A DNA stretch of 64,000 nucleotides from SPJN01 sp965229935. GTDB taxonomy: Bacteria > Pseudomonadota > Alphaproteobacteria > SPJN01. Location: contig CBDDKB010000002.1 in the NCBI GenBank assembly GCA_965229935.1, forward strand, positions 310,001-374,000, in the 5' to 3' direction. Under the pieces are notes generated by a model. It was not told where the DNA came from and searched no databases. It worked only from the letters and a program-made list of their open reading frames with translations. A program made the position numbers and the translations under genes. Shown here piece by piece: positions 7,407-16,798 of the stretch; position 1 is the stretch's first letter; every line of letters starts with the position of its first letter.

Positions 7407-10322
7407 CTAGTCTATGGCAAGAAAGGCGCGAACACCACTGACAGCCTCGGCCAAACCGACCCGTTCTACGATCACATTTTCGGGAAAAGCTGTGAGAAGC
7501 CGTGATGGCGTGCTGCGGTCCAGCATGACAAAACAGCCATGATCATCCTGTCGCCGGATCAGGCGGCCAAAGGCTTGTTTCAGTTTTAGGCGGGTCAGCA
7601 TTTCCTCATAAGCACGGCCACCGAAATGATTGCGTCGGCCTTTGTGCAGCAGGCTGGGGCGCGGCCACGGCACCCGGTCAAACACAATCAGACGCAACGC
7701 ATTACCCGGCACGTCCACACCGTCACGCATCGCATCTGTGCCAAGCAAACAGGCATGTTCGCGGGCGCGGAACATATCGATTAACGCACTATTGTCGAGC
7801 GCATCGACATGTTGTGCCAAAAGCTCAAGCCCCGCATTTGTCAGCGGGTCTTCAATGCGTTTATGAACTTCGCGCAGGCGGGCGATGGCGGTGAACAGGC
7901 CAAGCGCGCCGCCATTCGCGGCAAAAAACAATTCGCGATAGGCTGCCGCCATTTGATCTGCGCTGTTCTTGTCCACATCCGTCACGATAAAGACCCGCGC
8001 CTGCTTGCCATAATCGAAGGGTGAGGGGACGGATAAATGATCTGCCGGGTGGATTAGATGACGGGCACCAGTGCGCACCTCGGCAACCTGCCAATCATCA
8101 GCCTCATCCTCAATCGTATGGTCGGACAAGGTGGCTGACGCGATCAAGACGCCGTGTGCGGGCTTGTATAAAACTTCTGCAAGGGAACGCGTGGGGTCTA
8201 TTGCATGGCGGTGCAGGCCAATGTCAAAGACCCGGCGGTCTGACCGTTCAACACCCGCCCAATCAATCGTCGCAAACTCAGTTCCCTCAGCAACATCAGG
8301 ATGGTTGTTGGTTTGATCAATCAGGTGCATCAGCATGGCGCGCCATGCGGGCAGGGTCATTTTACTGCGTTGCTCAATCCCCTGTAGCGATCCTTCAATG
8401 CCGGAGCGGACAACGGAATCTAGCGTATCGGCCTCGCCATCCAGCCGCGCAGCCAAGCCATTGGCTAGTCGGGTCATGGCCTGTTCCAGTTGGTGCAAAT
8501 GAACGGCCAGCGTCTTGGCGGTTTCGACCAATTCCTGTGCAGGGTCGTTGATCGGGGCTTCAAGGTCGTGACCGTGGCGTTCATCGGCGGTTCGTGCCTT
8601 GACGTGGGCATAAAGGCGCGCGAGGAAAATCTCACCCGGCCCATTGGCGCGATCCTCACCGATGCGTGGCAGCCATCCTTCTGATGGTAGCCCTTGTGCA
8701 AGATGCTCTGCCTCTAACAGCCCATCGCGCGCGTCGCCGACAATGGCAGCAAGTTTTTCATGCGCGGCCTTTGCCTCATCATCTGCATCCTCGGGTAGCT
8801 CATTTGTGACCAGCCAATCCATGACCCGCTCAGACAGGCCGCGCCCGCGCCGCTTGCTGCTTTTTTCGCGGCCCCTGATCCAGCGCCGCATCATAGACAT
8901 TTCAATACCGGTCAGATGGGCGGAAAAGGCGCTGTCTGCGGCATCAAACAAGTGATGCCCCTCGTCCAAGACAAAACGGGTGGGCGGGGCCATATTGCCC
9001 GACGACACGCCGAAATGGCCCTGTGCCGCCCGGATCATAACCAACGCATGATTGGCCACCACCAGCCGCGCATATTTTGATCTGCGGTTGGCAATTTCGA
9101 CATAGCAGCGCCGATAATGGGGGCAGGCAGATTGAATACACTCCCCCCTGCGGTCGGTCAGGTTGCTGGCACTGCCGGGCGGGAAAAGATGCGGCACATG
9201 GGGGGGGAAGTCGCCGCCGACCATCGCGCCATCGCGGCTTTCAGTGGCCCAACGCGCGACCAAGCCAAGCCCAATCAACCCTGTAAAGCCGCTGCCCAGT
9301 CCCCCCTGCATCGCGCCACCTACAGCGTCCTGATAATTCAGCAGGCACATATAATTTTCGCGTCCCTTGCGGATCACTGCTTTTTCGGCGCGAATTTTGT
9401 CATCGGGGTAAAGCTTGATCAGTTCCTCATCCAATTGCCGTTGCAAGTTTTTTGTATAGGTGGATAGCCAAACCGTCCCTTCATTCATTTCTGCCCACAG
9501 GCTGGCGGGCGCGACATAGCCAAGGGTCTTGCCGGTCCCGGTCCCAGCCTCCGCCAAGACCATATTGGGCATGTCTTCAAGTTGGCGCGGGGTGAAGGCG
9601 AGCGTGCCGCGCGATGTAAACTCAATCTGTTCGCGGCGTTCTTCTGCGTTCGGTCCTAAAAGCCCGCGTAATTGTTCAACCGCCGCCTCAGCCGTTACGG
9701 CATCGTCTGTAGGGGGCAGGGGTGGGGCGCGGTCTTCCCACTCTGGCACTTGGTTCCAAATATCATAGCCCTGATGGATGCCGCCCCGACGCTTGGGCAG
9801 TCCGAGCGCCGCCATCACAGACGGGCCCCAATGCCAGCCCCCTTCCATCATGGATTTGGCGATCCGGCTTGCCTGCTCCCGCTTTTCACCCTGCCAGCTT
9901 GACAGGGTGGCAAGCAGATCGGTCGCCGCATCGACCAGCAAAAGCGGTGCCGATTCAGGATCAGGATCGACATGAAGCCCCAAGGCGCCAGCCACCCCAT
10001 CAGGGGTGGGCAGGCAAAATCGGGTCGGGTAGGTAAAGGAAAACAGCTCAATAATATCGTAAAGCGGGATGCGATCAGGCTCCCGCGGGTCGAGGTGAAG
10101 CCGCCGCATAGTTTGTAATGTGTGGCAGATGACCAGCCCGCGCGCGCCTTCGTGGCTGATATAATTTGGCAGATCATCGCGGGGTATGAATTCCAACGAC
10201 CCTGCATCATCCAGCACATGCGCACCCCTGGGCCCCGCGACGAGCGCAGGCACCGGCGGCAATTGGATTTGCCGCCCGTTTTGGGGTGCGTCGGGCGCCG
10301 GGGTCGAATCAGCATTGGTCAT
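7407..10322 (-). CDS. DinG/XPD-type ATP-dependent DNA helicase
   Basis: This is a large superfamily 2 helicase of 971 residues. The Walker A motif AEAGTGTGKT is at residues 257-266, the DEGH box follows in LDEGHHLFDAADS, and the C-terminal half carries SATLSDH and QAFGRLIRRQDDHG. Cysteines in ENYMCLL and in CIQSACPHYRRC lie where DinG/XPD helicases bind a 4Fe-4S cluster. The first 240 residues precede the helicase core and show no motif I can name. DinG-type enzymes unwind 5' overhang, D-loop and R-loop structures in DNA repair. The gene diverges from lysK, 97 bases away. No LexA box was seen in that gap. Confidence 0.9.
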   Translation of the reverse strand: MTNADSTPAPDAPQNGRQIQLPPVPALVAGPRGAHVLDDAGSLEFIPRDDLPNYISHEGARGLVICHTLQTMRRLHLDPREPDRIPLYDIIELFSFTYPTRFCLPTPDGVAGALGLHVDPDPESAPLLLVDAATDLLATLSSWQGEKREQASRIAKSMMEGGWHWGPSVMAALGLPKRRGGIHQGYDIWNQVPEWEDRAPPLPPTDDAVTAEAAVEQLRGLLGPNAEERREQIEFTSRGTLAFTPRQLEDMPNMVLAEAGTGTGKTLGYVAPASLWAEMNEGTVWLSTYTKNLQRQLDEELIKLYPDDKIRAEKAVIRKGRENYMCLLNYQDAVGGAMQGGLGSGFTGLIGLGLVARWATESRDGAMVGGDFPPHVPHLFPPGSASNLTDRRGECIQSACPHYRRCYVEIANRRSKYARLVVANHALVMIRAAQGHFGVSSGNMAPPTRFVLDEGHHLFDAADSAFSAHLTGIEMSMMRRWIRGREKSSKRRGRGLSERVMDWLVTNELPEDADDEAKAAHEKLAAIVGDARDGLLEAEHLAQGLPSEGWLPRIGEDRANGPGEIFLARLYAHVKARTADERHGHDLEAPINDPAQELVETAKTLAVHLHQLEQAMTRLANGLAARLDGEADTLDSVVRSGIEGSLQGIEQRSKMTLPAWRAMLMHLIDQTNNHPDVAEGTEFATIDWAGVERSDRRVFDIGLHRHAIDPTRSLAEVLYKPAHGVLIASATLSDHTIEDEADDWQVAEVRTGARHLIHPADHLSVPSPFDYGKQARVFIVTDVDKNSADQMAAAYRELFFAANGGALGLFTAIARLREVHKRIEDPLTNAGLELLAQHVDALDNSALIDMFRAREHACLLGTDAMRDGVDVPGNALRLIVFDRVPWPRPSLLHKGRRNHFGGRAYEEMLTRLKLKQAFGRLIRRQDDHGCFVMLDRSTPSRLLTAFPENVIVERVGLAEAVSGVRAFLAID

Positions 10323-10419
10323 GCCTTACTATAGCCCCCACATGCGGCGTCTGACACCGTTGACGGGGGCGGGGCTAGTCCATAATGTCGCCCGACCTTT
10401 TTTATGGATTTATGGATCA

Positions 10420-12006
10420 ATGACAGACCTTCGTGACATCGCAATGGACTCTAACGCCTGGCCCTTTGTTGAGGCGCGTAAGATCCTGAAACGGATCGAA
10501 CAATCCGGCGTGCCCGAAAAAGGCTATGTCCTGTTTGAAACAGGCTATGGCCCATCAGGTCTGCCGCATATCGGCACGTTTCAGGAAGTGGCTCGCACGA
10601 CTATGGTCCGTCATGCCTTTGAAACCCTGTCGGACGTGCCGACCAAGCTGATTGCCTTTTCTGACGATATGGACGGCATGCGCAAGGTGCCGGACAATAT
10701 TCCCGAACAGGAGATGATGGCAGGCCATTTGAACAAGGCGCTGACCTCTGTCCCTGATCCGTTCGGTACGCACCCAAGCTTTGGTGAGCATAATAATGCG
10801 CGCCTGCAGGCCTTTTTGGACCAGTATGGCTTTGACTATGAGTTCAAAAGCTCAACAGCGACTTATCAGGCTGGTGAGTTTGATGAGATGCTCATGCGTG
10901 TGCTTGAACGGTTTGACGCCATTTTGAATGTTGTCTTGCCAACATTGGGTGAAGAACGCCGCAAGACCTATAGCCCCTTCTTTCCGGTTGACCCTGATAC
11001 GCGCGAAGTGTTGCAGGTGCCCACCGTTGAACGGAATGTGGAAAAAGGCACGATCGTTTACGAACTGCCTGACGGGACGCGCCGCGAAACCAGCGTGCTG
11101 GGCGGTGCCTGCAAGCTGCAATGGAAGGCGGATTGGGGCATGCGCTGGGCCGCCCTTGGCGTTGATTATGAGATGGCCGGTAAGGACCTGACAGACTCGA
11201 TTAAGCTTGGCAGCCGCATCACGCAAATTCTGGGCGTGACGCCGCCTGAGGGGCTGATCTATGAAATGTTCCTCGACGAAAAGGGCGAGAAGATTTCAAA
11301 GTCCAAGGGCAATGGCATTTCGATGGATGACTTCCTGCGTTATTCAACACAGGAAGGCTTGGCAACCTATGTCTATCAAAGCCCGCGCAAGGCCAAGCGG
11401 CTTTATTTCGATGTGATCCCCAAGGCGGTCGATGAATATATCTCATTCAGTGAGAAATATGTTGATGAAGCGCCTGAAAAGCAGTTGCAGAACCCTGTCT
11501 GGCATATTCACAACGGCAACCCGCCCAAGGTTGATGTGCCTGTCAGCTTTGGTCTGTTGCTGAATCTGGTGTCGGCTGCGAATACAGAAGATGAAGACAC
11601 ATTGTGGGGCTTTATCAATCGCTATGCCGAAGGTGTGTCGCCCGAAACCCATCCCATGTTGGCGGCGATGGTGACGAACGCAATTGCCTATTTCGATGAT
11701 TTCGTTAAGCCGACCAAATCATTCCGCGCCCCGACCGAGGGTGAGGCGAAGGCAATGGCTGATCTGCGTGATCGGTTGCTGGGGCTTGACACGAATGAAC
11801 ATGACGGCAAGGCGTTGCAGGATATGGTCTTTGCCGTTGGCAAGGAACATGGCTTTGAAAATCTGCGCGACTGGTTTAAGGCGCTTTACGAAACCATGCT
11901 GGGTCAGTCTCAAGGTCCGCGCATGGGCGGCTTCATCGCCATTTATGGTGTTGAGAATTCTGCGGCCCTGATCGACAAGGCACTAACGGGAGAGTTGGTG
12001 GCTTGA
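10420..12006 (+). CDS. lysK: Lysyl-tRNA synthetase, class I
   Basis: The 528-residue enzyme charges tRNA-Lys using the class I fold, the form found in archaea and in many Alphaproteobacteria in place of the class II LysS. The HIGH-type motif appears as GLPHIGTF at about residues 47-54 and the KMSKS motif as KISKSKG near residue 290. The start at ATG 10420 was taken because the family begins shortly before WPFVEARKILKRI; the frame is open further upstream into the helicase gene but without family sequence. It leads a plus-strand run with a DUF952 gene and pyrD. Confidence 0.95.
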   Translation: MTDLRDIAMDSNAWPFVEARKILKRIEQSGVPEKGYVLFETGYGPSGLPHIGTFQEVARTTMVRHAFETLSDVPTKLIAFSDDMDGMRKVPDNIPEQEMMAGHLNKALTSVPDPFGTHPSFGEHNNARLQAFLDQYGFDYEFKSSTATYQAGEFDEMLMRVLERFDAILNVVLPTLGEERRKTYSPFFPVDPDTREVLQVPTVERNVEKGTIVYELPDGTRRETSVLGGACKLQWKADWGMRWAALGVDYEMAGKDLTDSIKLGSRITQILGVTPPEGLIYEMFLDEKGEKISKSKGNGISMDDFLRYSTQEGLATYVYQSPRKAKRLYFDVIPKAVDEYISFSEKYVDEAPEKQLQNPVWHIHNGNPPKVDVPVSFGLLLNLVSAANTEDEDTLWGFINRYAEGVSPETHPMLAAMVTNAIAYFDDFVKPTKSFRAPTEGEAKAMADLRDRLLGLDTNEHDGKALQDMVFAVGKEHGFENLRDWFKALYETMLGQSQGPRMGGFIAIYGVENSAALIDKALTGELVA

Positions 12007-12017
12007 TTGGCCCCAAG

Positions 12018-12338
12018 ATGGTTATGATCTACAAAATCGTGCCGTGCGAGCTGTGGGAAGAGGCCTTGCGTGAAGGTACCTTCCACGGTGCGCCGGTCGA
12101 TTTGGCAGATGGTTTCATCCATTTTTCTACAGCCGACCAGGTGCAGGAAACCTGCGACAAGCATTTTGCGGGCCAGCGCAATCTGTTGTTGGTAGCGATT
12201 GACGAAGACAAGTTGGGCGAGGACCTAAAGTGGGAGGTCAGTCGCGGTGGCGCGCTGTTCCCGCACTATTATGGGACGTTCAGCCCGGCCATTGCCGAAT
12301 CTGTCACTCTGATCAAAGATATGACCCATGTTATCTAG
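12018..12338 (+). CDS. DUF952 family protein
   Basis: The protein of about 106 residues matches the small DUF952 family: IYKIVPCELWEEA at the start, GFIHFSTADQV in the middle and GALFPHYYG toward the end. The family has a compact alpha/beta fold of unknown function, sometimes compared with ADP-ribosyltransferase-like proteins. The start is either ATG 12018 or ATG 12024; neither has a strong ribosome site. The gene begins 11 bases after lysK ends and overlaps pyrD by 11 bases, so it is co-transcribed with both. Confidence 0.82.
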   Translation: MVMIYKIVPCELWEEALREGTFHGAPVDLADGFIHFSTADQVQETCDKHFAGQRNLLLVAIDEDKLGEDLKWEVSRGGALFPHYYGTFSPAIAESVTLIKDMTHVI

Positions 12339-13371
12339 TGTCGGGACAAAATTGGTGCGGATGCTGTCGCCTGAGGCAGCGCATAAGGCAACGTTGCGCG
12401 CGCTGTCACTGGGGCTTGCGGGCAGGAGTAAAACACCGTCCGACCCGATCCTGAAGACGAACGTTTTCGGCATTCCCTTTATGAACCCGGTCGGACTAGC
12501 TGCCGGGTTTGACAAGGATGCGCTGGTCCCGGACGCCATGTTGCGACTTGGCCTTGGCTTTGTAGAGGTGGGGACACTGACCCCCCTTGCGCAGCCCGGC
12601 AATCCCAAGCCGCGTATTTTCCGCCTGCCCGAAGATGGCGCGGTGATCAATCGGCTGGGCTTTAATAATGGCGGTCACGCGTCTGCATTGAAGCGGTTGG
12701 AACGGCGCGCCGGACGGCTTGGCATTGTTGGTGTGAATATCGGCGCCAATAAGGACTCTGATGATCGCATCAACGATTATGTGCTGGGGGTGGAGCGGTT
12801 TAAGCATCTGGCCGATTTTTTCACCGTCAATATTTCCAGCCCCAATACGCCGGGCCTGCGTGGCTTGCAAGACAAGGATCAGCTTGCTGCCCTGCTCGCG
12901 CTGACCGCAGATGCGCGCGGTGATGAGGGCCCACCGCTTTTGTTGAAGGTTGCGCCTGATTTGGATGAACAGGCGGTGGCTGATATTGCGGACCTGCTGA
13001 AGCAAAGTGCGTTTGACGGGCTGATCGTCTCCAACACCACAATTGCGCGCCCTGACAGTTTGCAAAGCGCAGCAAGAGCGGAGACGGGTGGTCTTTCGGG
13101 CAAGCCCTTGTTTGAGCCCAGCACACAAATGCTGCGCAACTTTTATCAGGCGCTTGATGGCGCCATGCCATTGGTTGGCGTTGGTGGCATCGCATCTGGC
13201 CAAGATGCCTATACCAAGATTAAGGCGGGCGCGTCGTTGGTGGAGCTTTATTCCGCTTTGACTTATGGCGGCCCGCCCCTGATTGACGAGATTATTGCCG
13301 ACCTTGCCGCACTGTTGAAGGCCGATGGCTTTGCCAGCGTTTCAGATGCGGTCGGCGCCGATTTTAAATAG
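12328..13371 (+). CDS. pyrD: Dihydroorotate dehydrogenase (quinone)
   Basis: The 347-residue protein oxidises dihydroorotate to orotate in pyrimidine synthesis and passes electrons to membrane quinone. It shows the class 2 pattern: an N-terminal helical region typical of the quinone-binding, membrane-associated form, NPVGLAAGFDKD at about residue 53, the catalytic-serine loop FTVNISSPNTPGLRGLQ, SNTT, and the FMN-phosphate loop VGVGGIASGQDAY. Its start lies inside the end of the DUF952 gene, an 11-base overlap that implies coupled translation. Confidence 0.95.
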   Translation: MLSSVGTKLVRMLSPEAAHKATLRALSLGLAGRSKTPSDPILKTNVFGIPFMNPVGLAAGFDKDALVPDAMLRLGLGFVEVGTLTPLAQPGNPKPRIFRLPEDGAVINRLGFNNGGHASALKRLERRAGRLGIVGVNIGANKDSDDRINDYVLGVERFKHLADFFTVNISSPNTPGLRGLQDKDQLAALLALTADARGDEGPPLLLKVAPDLDEQAVADIADLLKQSAFDGLIVSNTTIARPDSLQSAARAETGGLSGKPLFEPSTQMLRNFYQALDGAMPLVGVGGIASGQDAYTKIKAGASLVELYSALTYGGPPLIDEIIADLAALLKADGFASVSDAVGADFK

Positions 13372-13380
13372 GAGCCTGAC

Positions 13381-13728
13381 ATGAGCGACGTTACAATTCT
13401 TCATAATCCCCGCTGTTCAAAATCACGCCAGACTTTGGCGCTGTTGGAAGAACAGGGGATCACGCCCACAGTCCGGCTTTATCTTGACGATGCATTATCT
13501 GTTGCTGAGCTCAAAACACTTCAGGGGCAGCTTGGCTTTGATGATGTGCGCAAGATGATGCGCACCAAAGAGGACGAATATAAAGAACAGGGCTTGGCAG
13601 ACGCGGATGATGCTGCGCTTTTGGGTGCGATTGCTGCGACGCCTAAACTATTGGAACGGCCCGTTGTGATTAAGAATGGGCAGGCGCGTTTGGGTCGCCC
13701 GCCGGAACAGGTTTTAGAGATTCTGTAA
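13381..13728 (+). CDS. arsC: ArsC-type arsenate reductase (glutaredoxin-dependent)
   Basis: The 115-residue protein has the ArsC/Spx thioredoxin fold with the catalytic cysteine in HNPRCSKSR (Cys-12). The Arg of the same family's active site would lie in ERPVVIKNGQARLGRPPE. It reduces arsenate to arsenite with glutathione and glutaredoxin; the YfgD-like subgroup, common next to housekeeping genes, may do something else. AGGAGCC precedes the ATG. It lies nine bases after pyrD and its last 59 bases overlap the convergent MATE gene. No arsB or arsR is nearby, so the arsenic role is not supported by context. Confidence 0.85.
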   Translation: MSDVTILHNPRCSKSRQTLALLEEQGITPTVRLYLDDALSVAELKTLQGQLGFDDVRKMMRTKEDEYKEQGLADADDAALLGAIAATPKLLERPVVIKNGQARLGRPPEQVLEIL

Positions 13729-15046
13729 TCGTCCGCTTGAGCCATAAGCCAAGCGACATCGCGCGCAATCCAAAAAAGATTGTGAAGGCCGCCCACAGGC
13801 CCTGATTGCCGTAATGCGGATCAAGCAGGGCCCACAGGCCGATATATCCCGCAAAACAGATCACCATGGCGTTGCGCATGATGCGCGTGCCGCCAAGGCC
13901 GATATAAATACCATCAAGTTGGAAGCACCACAGGGTGACCAGCGGCATGATCACGGCCCAGTGCCACAGATCGGTTGTGGCGGCCTGTACCTCATCAACA
14001 TTGGTCATCAGTGACAGGAATAGGTCGCGTCCGATCAACCATAATATGGCGATGATAACGCCAGCGCCGATTGCCCAGATAAAAGTGCGCCGAATGGCAA
14101 GGCGCAGCTTGGCTTCGTCGCGCTTGCCAATGGCCTGACCGATCAGGCTTTCTGCGGCAATGGCAAAGCCGTCCTGTCCGTGGGCGCTGATGGTCAGGAC
14201 GTGCAGCATCAGGGCGTTGGCAGCCAGTACAATGTCGCCTGCCTTGGCGCCCTGAATGGTGATCCAGACAAAGGCGGTGGTTAGGAACATGGCGCGAATG
14301 AACAGGTCGCTATTGACGATGCCAACCTCGCGCCATTTCGCGGCGTCCCAAAATCCTGTGATTGTATCGTGACGCGGCAGATGGGGGATGCGGCCCCTGA
14401 TCAAGATCAGGCCAAGGCCCAGCGTTGTCCATTCGGCAACAGTGCTGGCAATGCCCACGCCCCACACGCCCCAATCAAGTCCCATGACAAACCAAAAATC
14501 GAGCAGCATGTTAAACCCGTTGAGGAACAGTTGCAGGCCCAGTACGGCGCGGGTGCGGCCCTGTCCCATGAACCAGCCCAGAATGGCAAAGTTTGCTAAT
14601 TGCGCTGGGGTGCCCCAAAAACGGGCGGTGATATAATCTTGGGCGAGCGCTTTGACAGGCGCACTGGCATCAACCGCGCGGTCGGCTATCGCCCAAATCA
14701 AATCCTGTGCAAGAAATAGGATGACACCGATGGTGATGCCCAGCAGCATGGCGCGGCCCAATTGGGCGATAACTTCGCCGCCATCATCAGCGCCAAGGGC
14801 GCGGGCGCTTAACCCCGCAGTGCCGGAACGTAAAAAGCCCAAGGCCCATACAACATAGGTAAAAACCAGTGCGCCAACCGCAACGGCACCAATAGGTTCT
14901 GCCGTGCCCAGATGCCCGACAACGGCGGTATCGACCGCGCCCAGCAAAGGCACCATGGCATTGGACAGCAGGATCGGGCCTGCAATCCCGGCTATATGGC
15001 GATGGCTGACGTCAAGCGTGTGTGTTGTTGCGCTGGCCGTAGCCAT
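13670..15046 (-). CDS. MATE family (DinF-like) multidrug exporter
   Basis: The 458-residue protein has about twelve hydrophobic segments and the MATE opening GPILLSNAMVPLLGAVDTAVVGHLG, plus PAQLANFAILGWFMGQGRT in the middle. MATE proteins export organic cations and drugs in exchange for Na+ or H+ across the inner membrane. The DinF branch is the best match. It is last in a minus-strand operon after two thioesterase genes, five bases beyond the nearer one. Its 3' end overlaps arsC on the other strand by 59 bases. The substrate is unknown. Confidence 0.9.
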   Translation of the reverse strand: MATASATTHTLDVSHRHIAGIAGPILLSNAMVPLLGAVDTAVVGHLGTAEPIGAVAVGALVFTYVVWALGFLRSGTAGLSARALGADDGGEVIAQLGRAMLLGITIGVILFLAQDLIWAIADRAVDASAPVKALAQDYITARFWGTPAQLANFAILGWFMGQGRTRAVLGLQLFLNGFNMLLDFWFVMGLDWGVWGVGIASTVAEWTTLGLGLILIRGRIPHLPRHDTITGFWDAAKWREVGIVNSDLFIRAMFLTTAFVWITIQGAKAGDIVLAANALMLHVLTISAHGQDGFAIAAESLIGQAIGKRDEAKLRLAIRRTFIWAIGAGVIIAILWLIGRDLFLSLMTNVDEVQAATTDLWHWAVIMPLVTLWCFQLDGIYIGLGGTRIMRNAMVICFAGYIGLWALLDPHYGNQGLWAAFTIFFGLRAMSLGLWLKRTITESLKPVPAGDPNAPAHS

Positions 15047-15051
15047 GTCTG

Positions 15052-15516
15052 TCAGCCAGCTTGCTGCATGGTCAGGAAATTGCCGATGCCGACGGCTGTC
15101 AGCTTGTCAGGGTCAGACTGCCAACATTCAACACGTACATTGGACAGACGCCGCCCCAGCTTTGACACGATGGCCCGACCATAAAGCGGCTCAGCCCGGC
15201 CAGACCGCATATAATCAACCGTGATATTGACGGTGCGCGGCATAAATTGCGCCTGACCGATCCAGATCAGTTGCACAATGGCAGTAATCTCCAAAAAACT
15301 GCCGATCACGCCGCCATGAATGGCGGGCAGTTGGGCATTGCCCACCAGATGATCCTGAAAGGGCAGGGTGGTCAGGACGGTGCCATCCGCTTGCGGGTTG
15401 GTCTCAATGCCCAGAAATTTCAGATAGGGTAGGCTTTCAATCAATGCCTTGCCCGATCCGTCTTGGGGTGCGCCGCGTTCAAAATAATCAATCAGGTCTT
15501 GATGAAGGCTGCTCAT
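15052..15516 (-). CDS. PaaI-type hotdog thioesterase
   Basis: The 154-residue protein has the hotdog-fold thioesterase pattern with LPAIHGGVIGSFLEITA at about residues 65-80, the HGGV segment that carries substrate-binding residues. Such enzymes cleave acyl-CoA or aryl-CoA thioesters. Its start overlaps the end of the upstream paralogue by four bases. The two genes are side by side in the order expected of a duplicated or heteromeric pair. The acyl group cannot be told from sequence. Confidence 0.85.
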   Translation of the reverse strand: MSSLHQDLIDYFERGAPQDGSGKALIESLPYLKFLGIETNPQADGTVLTTLPFQDHLVGNAQLPAIHGGVIGSFLEITAIVQLIWIGQAQFMPRTVNITVDYMRSGRAEPLYGRAIVSKLGRRLSNVRVECWQSDPDKLTAVGIGNFLTMQQAG

Positions 15517-16019
15517 GACGCGTCCCCATCTTTTTTATTCATCATGTCGCCGATCATGCTGGCTGTCGTGTTGGCCCCGATGGGGTCAGTGCGATTGGCG
15601 GCAAGCATGAAGCTGCCCGCGCAATGGGCAATCGGTTTATCGGGACTATCCGTATAGGCAACCCCGCGCACAAAGGCGACGGCGCTGGTCAGCCTGTAAC
15701 ATTCCGTCTCACAGAAAATATCCTTCCCCGCCTCAGCCGGGCGCATATAGTCAATCCGCAGATCAATGGTGGCAATGGCCATCGGTTCGGGCAAGGCAGA
15801 TATAACGGACGAACCGCAAACATTATCCAGCATGGCAGTAATCACCCCGCCATGAACGATCCCGGTATCAGGGTCACCCACTAAATGGTCGGTATAGGGA
15901 ACCTTTGCCGTAACCTTGCCCTTTTCGGCGCTGATGATGTGAATGCCAAGGGCGTTGGCAAACGGCACGTGGGAGATCAGTTGCCCGGCAGCCTCTTCAA
16001 TGACGGGGGGTTCGCTCAT
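15513..16019 (-). CDS. PaaI-type hotdog thioesterase (second copy)
   Basis: From ATG 16019 the protein is 168 residues. It carries DTGIVHGGVITAMLDNVCG, the family's HGGV motif, and RIDYMRPAEAGKD, a common second block. It resembles the neighbouring thioesterase in the motif and overall length. The frame is open upstream to 16124, but that extension has no family match and runs into the palindromic region, so ATG 16019 was preferred. It is first of the three-gene operon with the second thioesterase and the MATE exporter and diverges from the TetR gene. Confidence 0.83.
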   Translation of the reverse strand: MSEPPVIEEAAGQLISHVPFANALGIHIISAEKGKVTAKVPYTDHLVGDPDTGIVHGGVITAMLDNVCGSSVISALPEPMAIATIDLRIDYMRPAEAGKDIFCETECYRLTSAVAFVRGVAYTDSPDKPIAHCAGSFMLAANRTDPIGANTTASMIGDMMNKKDGDAS

Positions 16020-16045
16020 AATCTTACTATCAATCAGTCTGAATT

Positions 16046-16062
16046 GTTGACGGGGCGTCAAC
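16046..16062. promoter_or_regulatory. Perfect palindrome GTTGAC-N5-GTCAAC between divergent genes
   Basis: Six-base arms are separated by GGGGC. The site lies between the divergent thioesterase (start 16019) and TetR (start 16097) genes. TetR proteins often bind such dyads in the gap next to their own gene. TTGAC in each arm could also serve as a -35 element in either direction. Function is inferred. Confidence 0.45.
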
Positions 16063-16096
16063 TTTGGTCCACATCTTACGTGATACTCTTTATAAC

Positions 16097-16759
16097 ATGA
16101 AAGAATCGAAAGTGGCTGAGCCAAAACGTCTTAAAAAAGAAGAGCTTACCTCTTCTGCGACACAACCGGGCAAGCGTGAGCGGACAAAACAGGCGAATCG
16201 GGAAGCAATATTGCTCGCCGCCGCCAAGGTGTTCGCCGAGCTTGGCTACGGTGCCACAACTGTGCGCGACATTATCCGTCAAACGGATCTCGCCGCGGGA
16301 ACATTCTATAATTACTTCAAAAGCAAGGAGGAGGTGTTCGAGGCACTGTCCGACCAATCCGCCTTGCGTGTGCGTCCCCGTTTGCGTGATGAACGTGTGA
16401 AGGCGCAAAATTTTGAAGATTTCATCATCGGTAGCTTCCGTACATTCTTTGAATATGCCGAAAGTGACCGCGACTATTTCAATGTCATGCGTCGCAACAC
16501 AGGTGCCTTGCGGGTGCGTATGGATACGCCAGAGATCGTTGCCGGATTTGATGAGCTGGAGCAGGATATTCGCGATGGTATCGCACAGGGGCTGTTGCCT
16601 GATGTTGATCCCAGCTATTTGACCGGGGCGATGATCGGCGTGGCGTTTGAAGTGTGTGACCGCATGCTGCAACGCAACCCTATTGATGTGGACAATGCTG
16701 CCAAATTTGCCTCTGACCTATTTCTGGGCGGCTTGCGCAGCATGACGGGCAATTCCTAA
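16097..16759 (+). CDS. TetR/AcrR family transcriptional regulator
   Basis: The 220-residue protein has a TetR DNA-binding domain at about residues 30-80: AILLAAAKVFAELGYGATTVRDII then DLAAGTFYNYFKSKEEVFEAL, the helix-turn-helix and following tyrosines typical of the family. The C-terminal ligand-binding part is helical and not assignable. ATG 16097 was chosen over a GTG at 16064, which lies in the palindrome. The esterase and oxidoreductase genes follow on the same strand. It probably controls itself and one or both flanking operons through the palindrome 35 bases upstream; this is inference. Confidence 0.9.
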   Translation: MKESKVAEPKRLKKEELTSSATQPGKRERTKQANREAILLAAAKVFAELGYGATTVRDIIRQTDLAAGTFYNYFKSKEEVFEALSDQSALRVRPRLRDERVKAQNFEDFIIGSFRTFFEYAESDRDYFNVMRRNTGALRVRMDTPEIVAGFDELEQDIRDGIAQGLLPDVDPSYLTGAMIGVAFEVCDRMLQRNPIDVDNAAKFASDLFLGGLRSMTGNS

Positions 16760-16798
16760 ATCTTGAATAATCTAATTGTGGGGGAGGGCTGATCAATC

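Noticed and set aside
12496..13203. 235-codon open frame antisense to pyrD
   Set aside because: Lies inside a clear pyrD with all its motifs; the translated product has no recognisable domain.
16076..16672. 198-codon open frame antisense to the TetR gene
   Set aside because: TetR helix-turn-helix is clear on the plus strand; the antisense frame is His/Cys-rich without a pattern.
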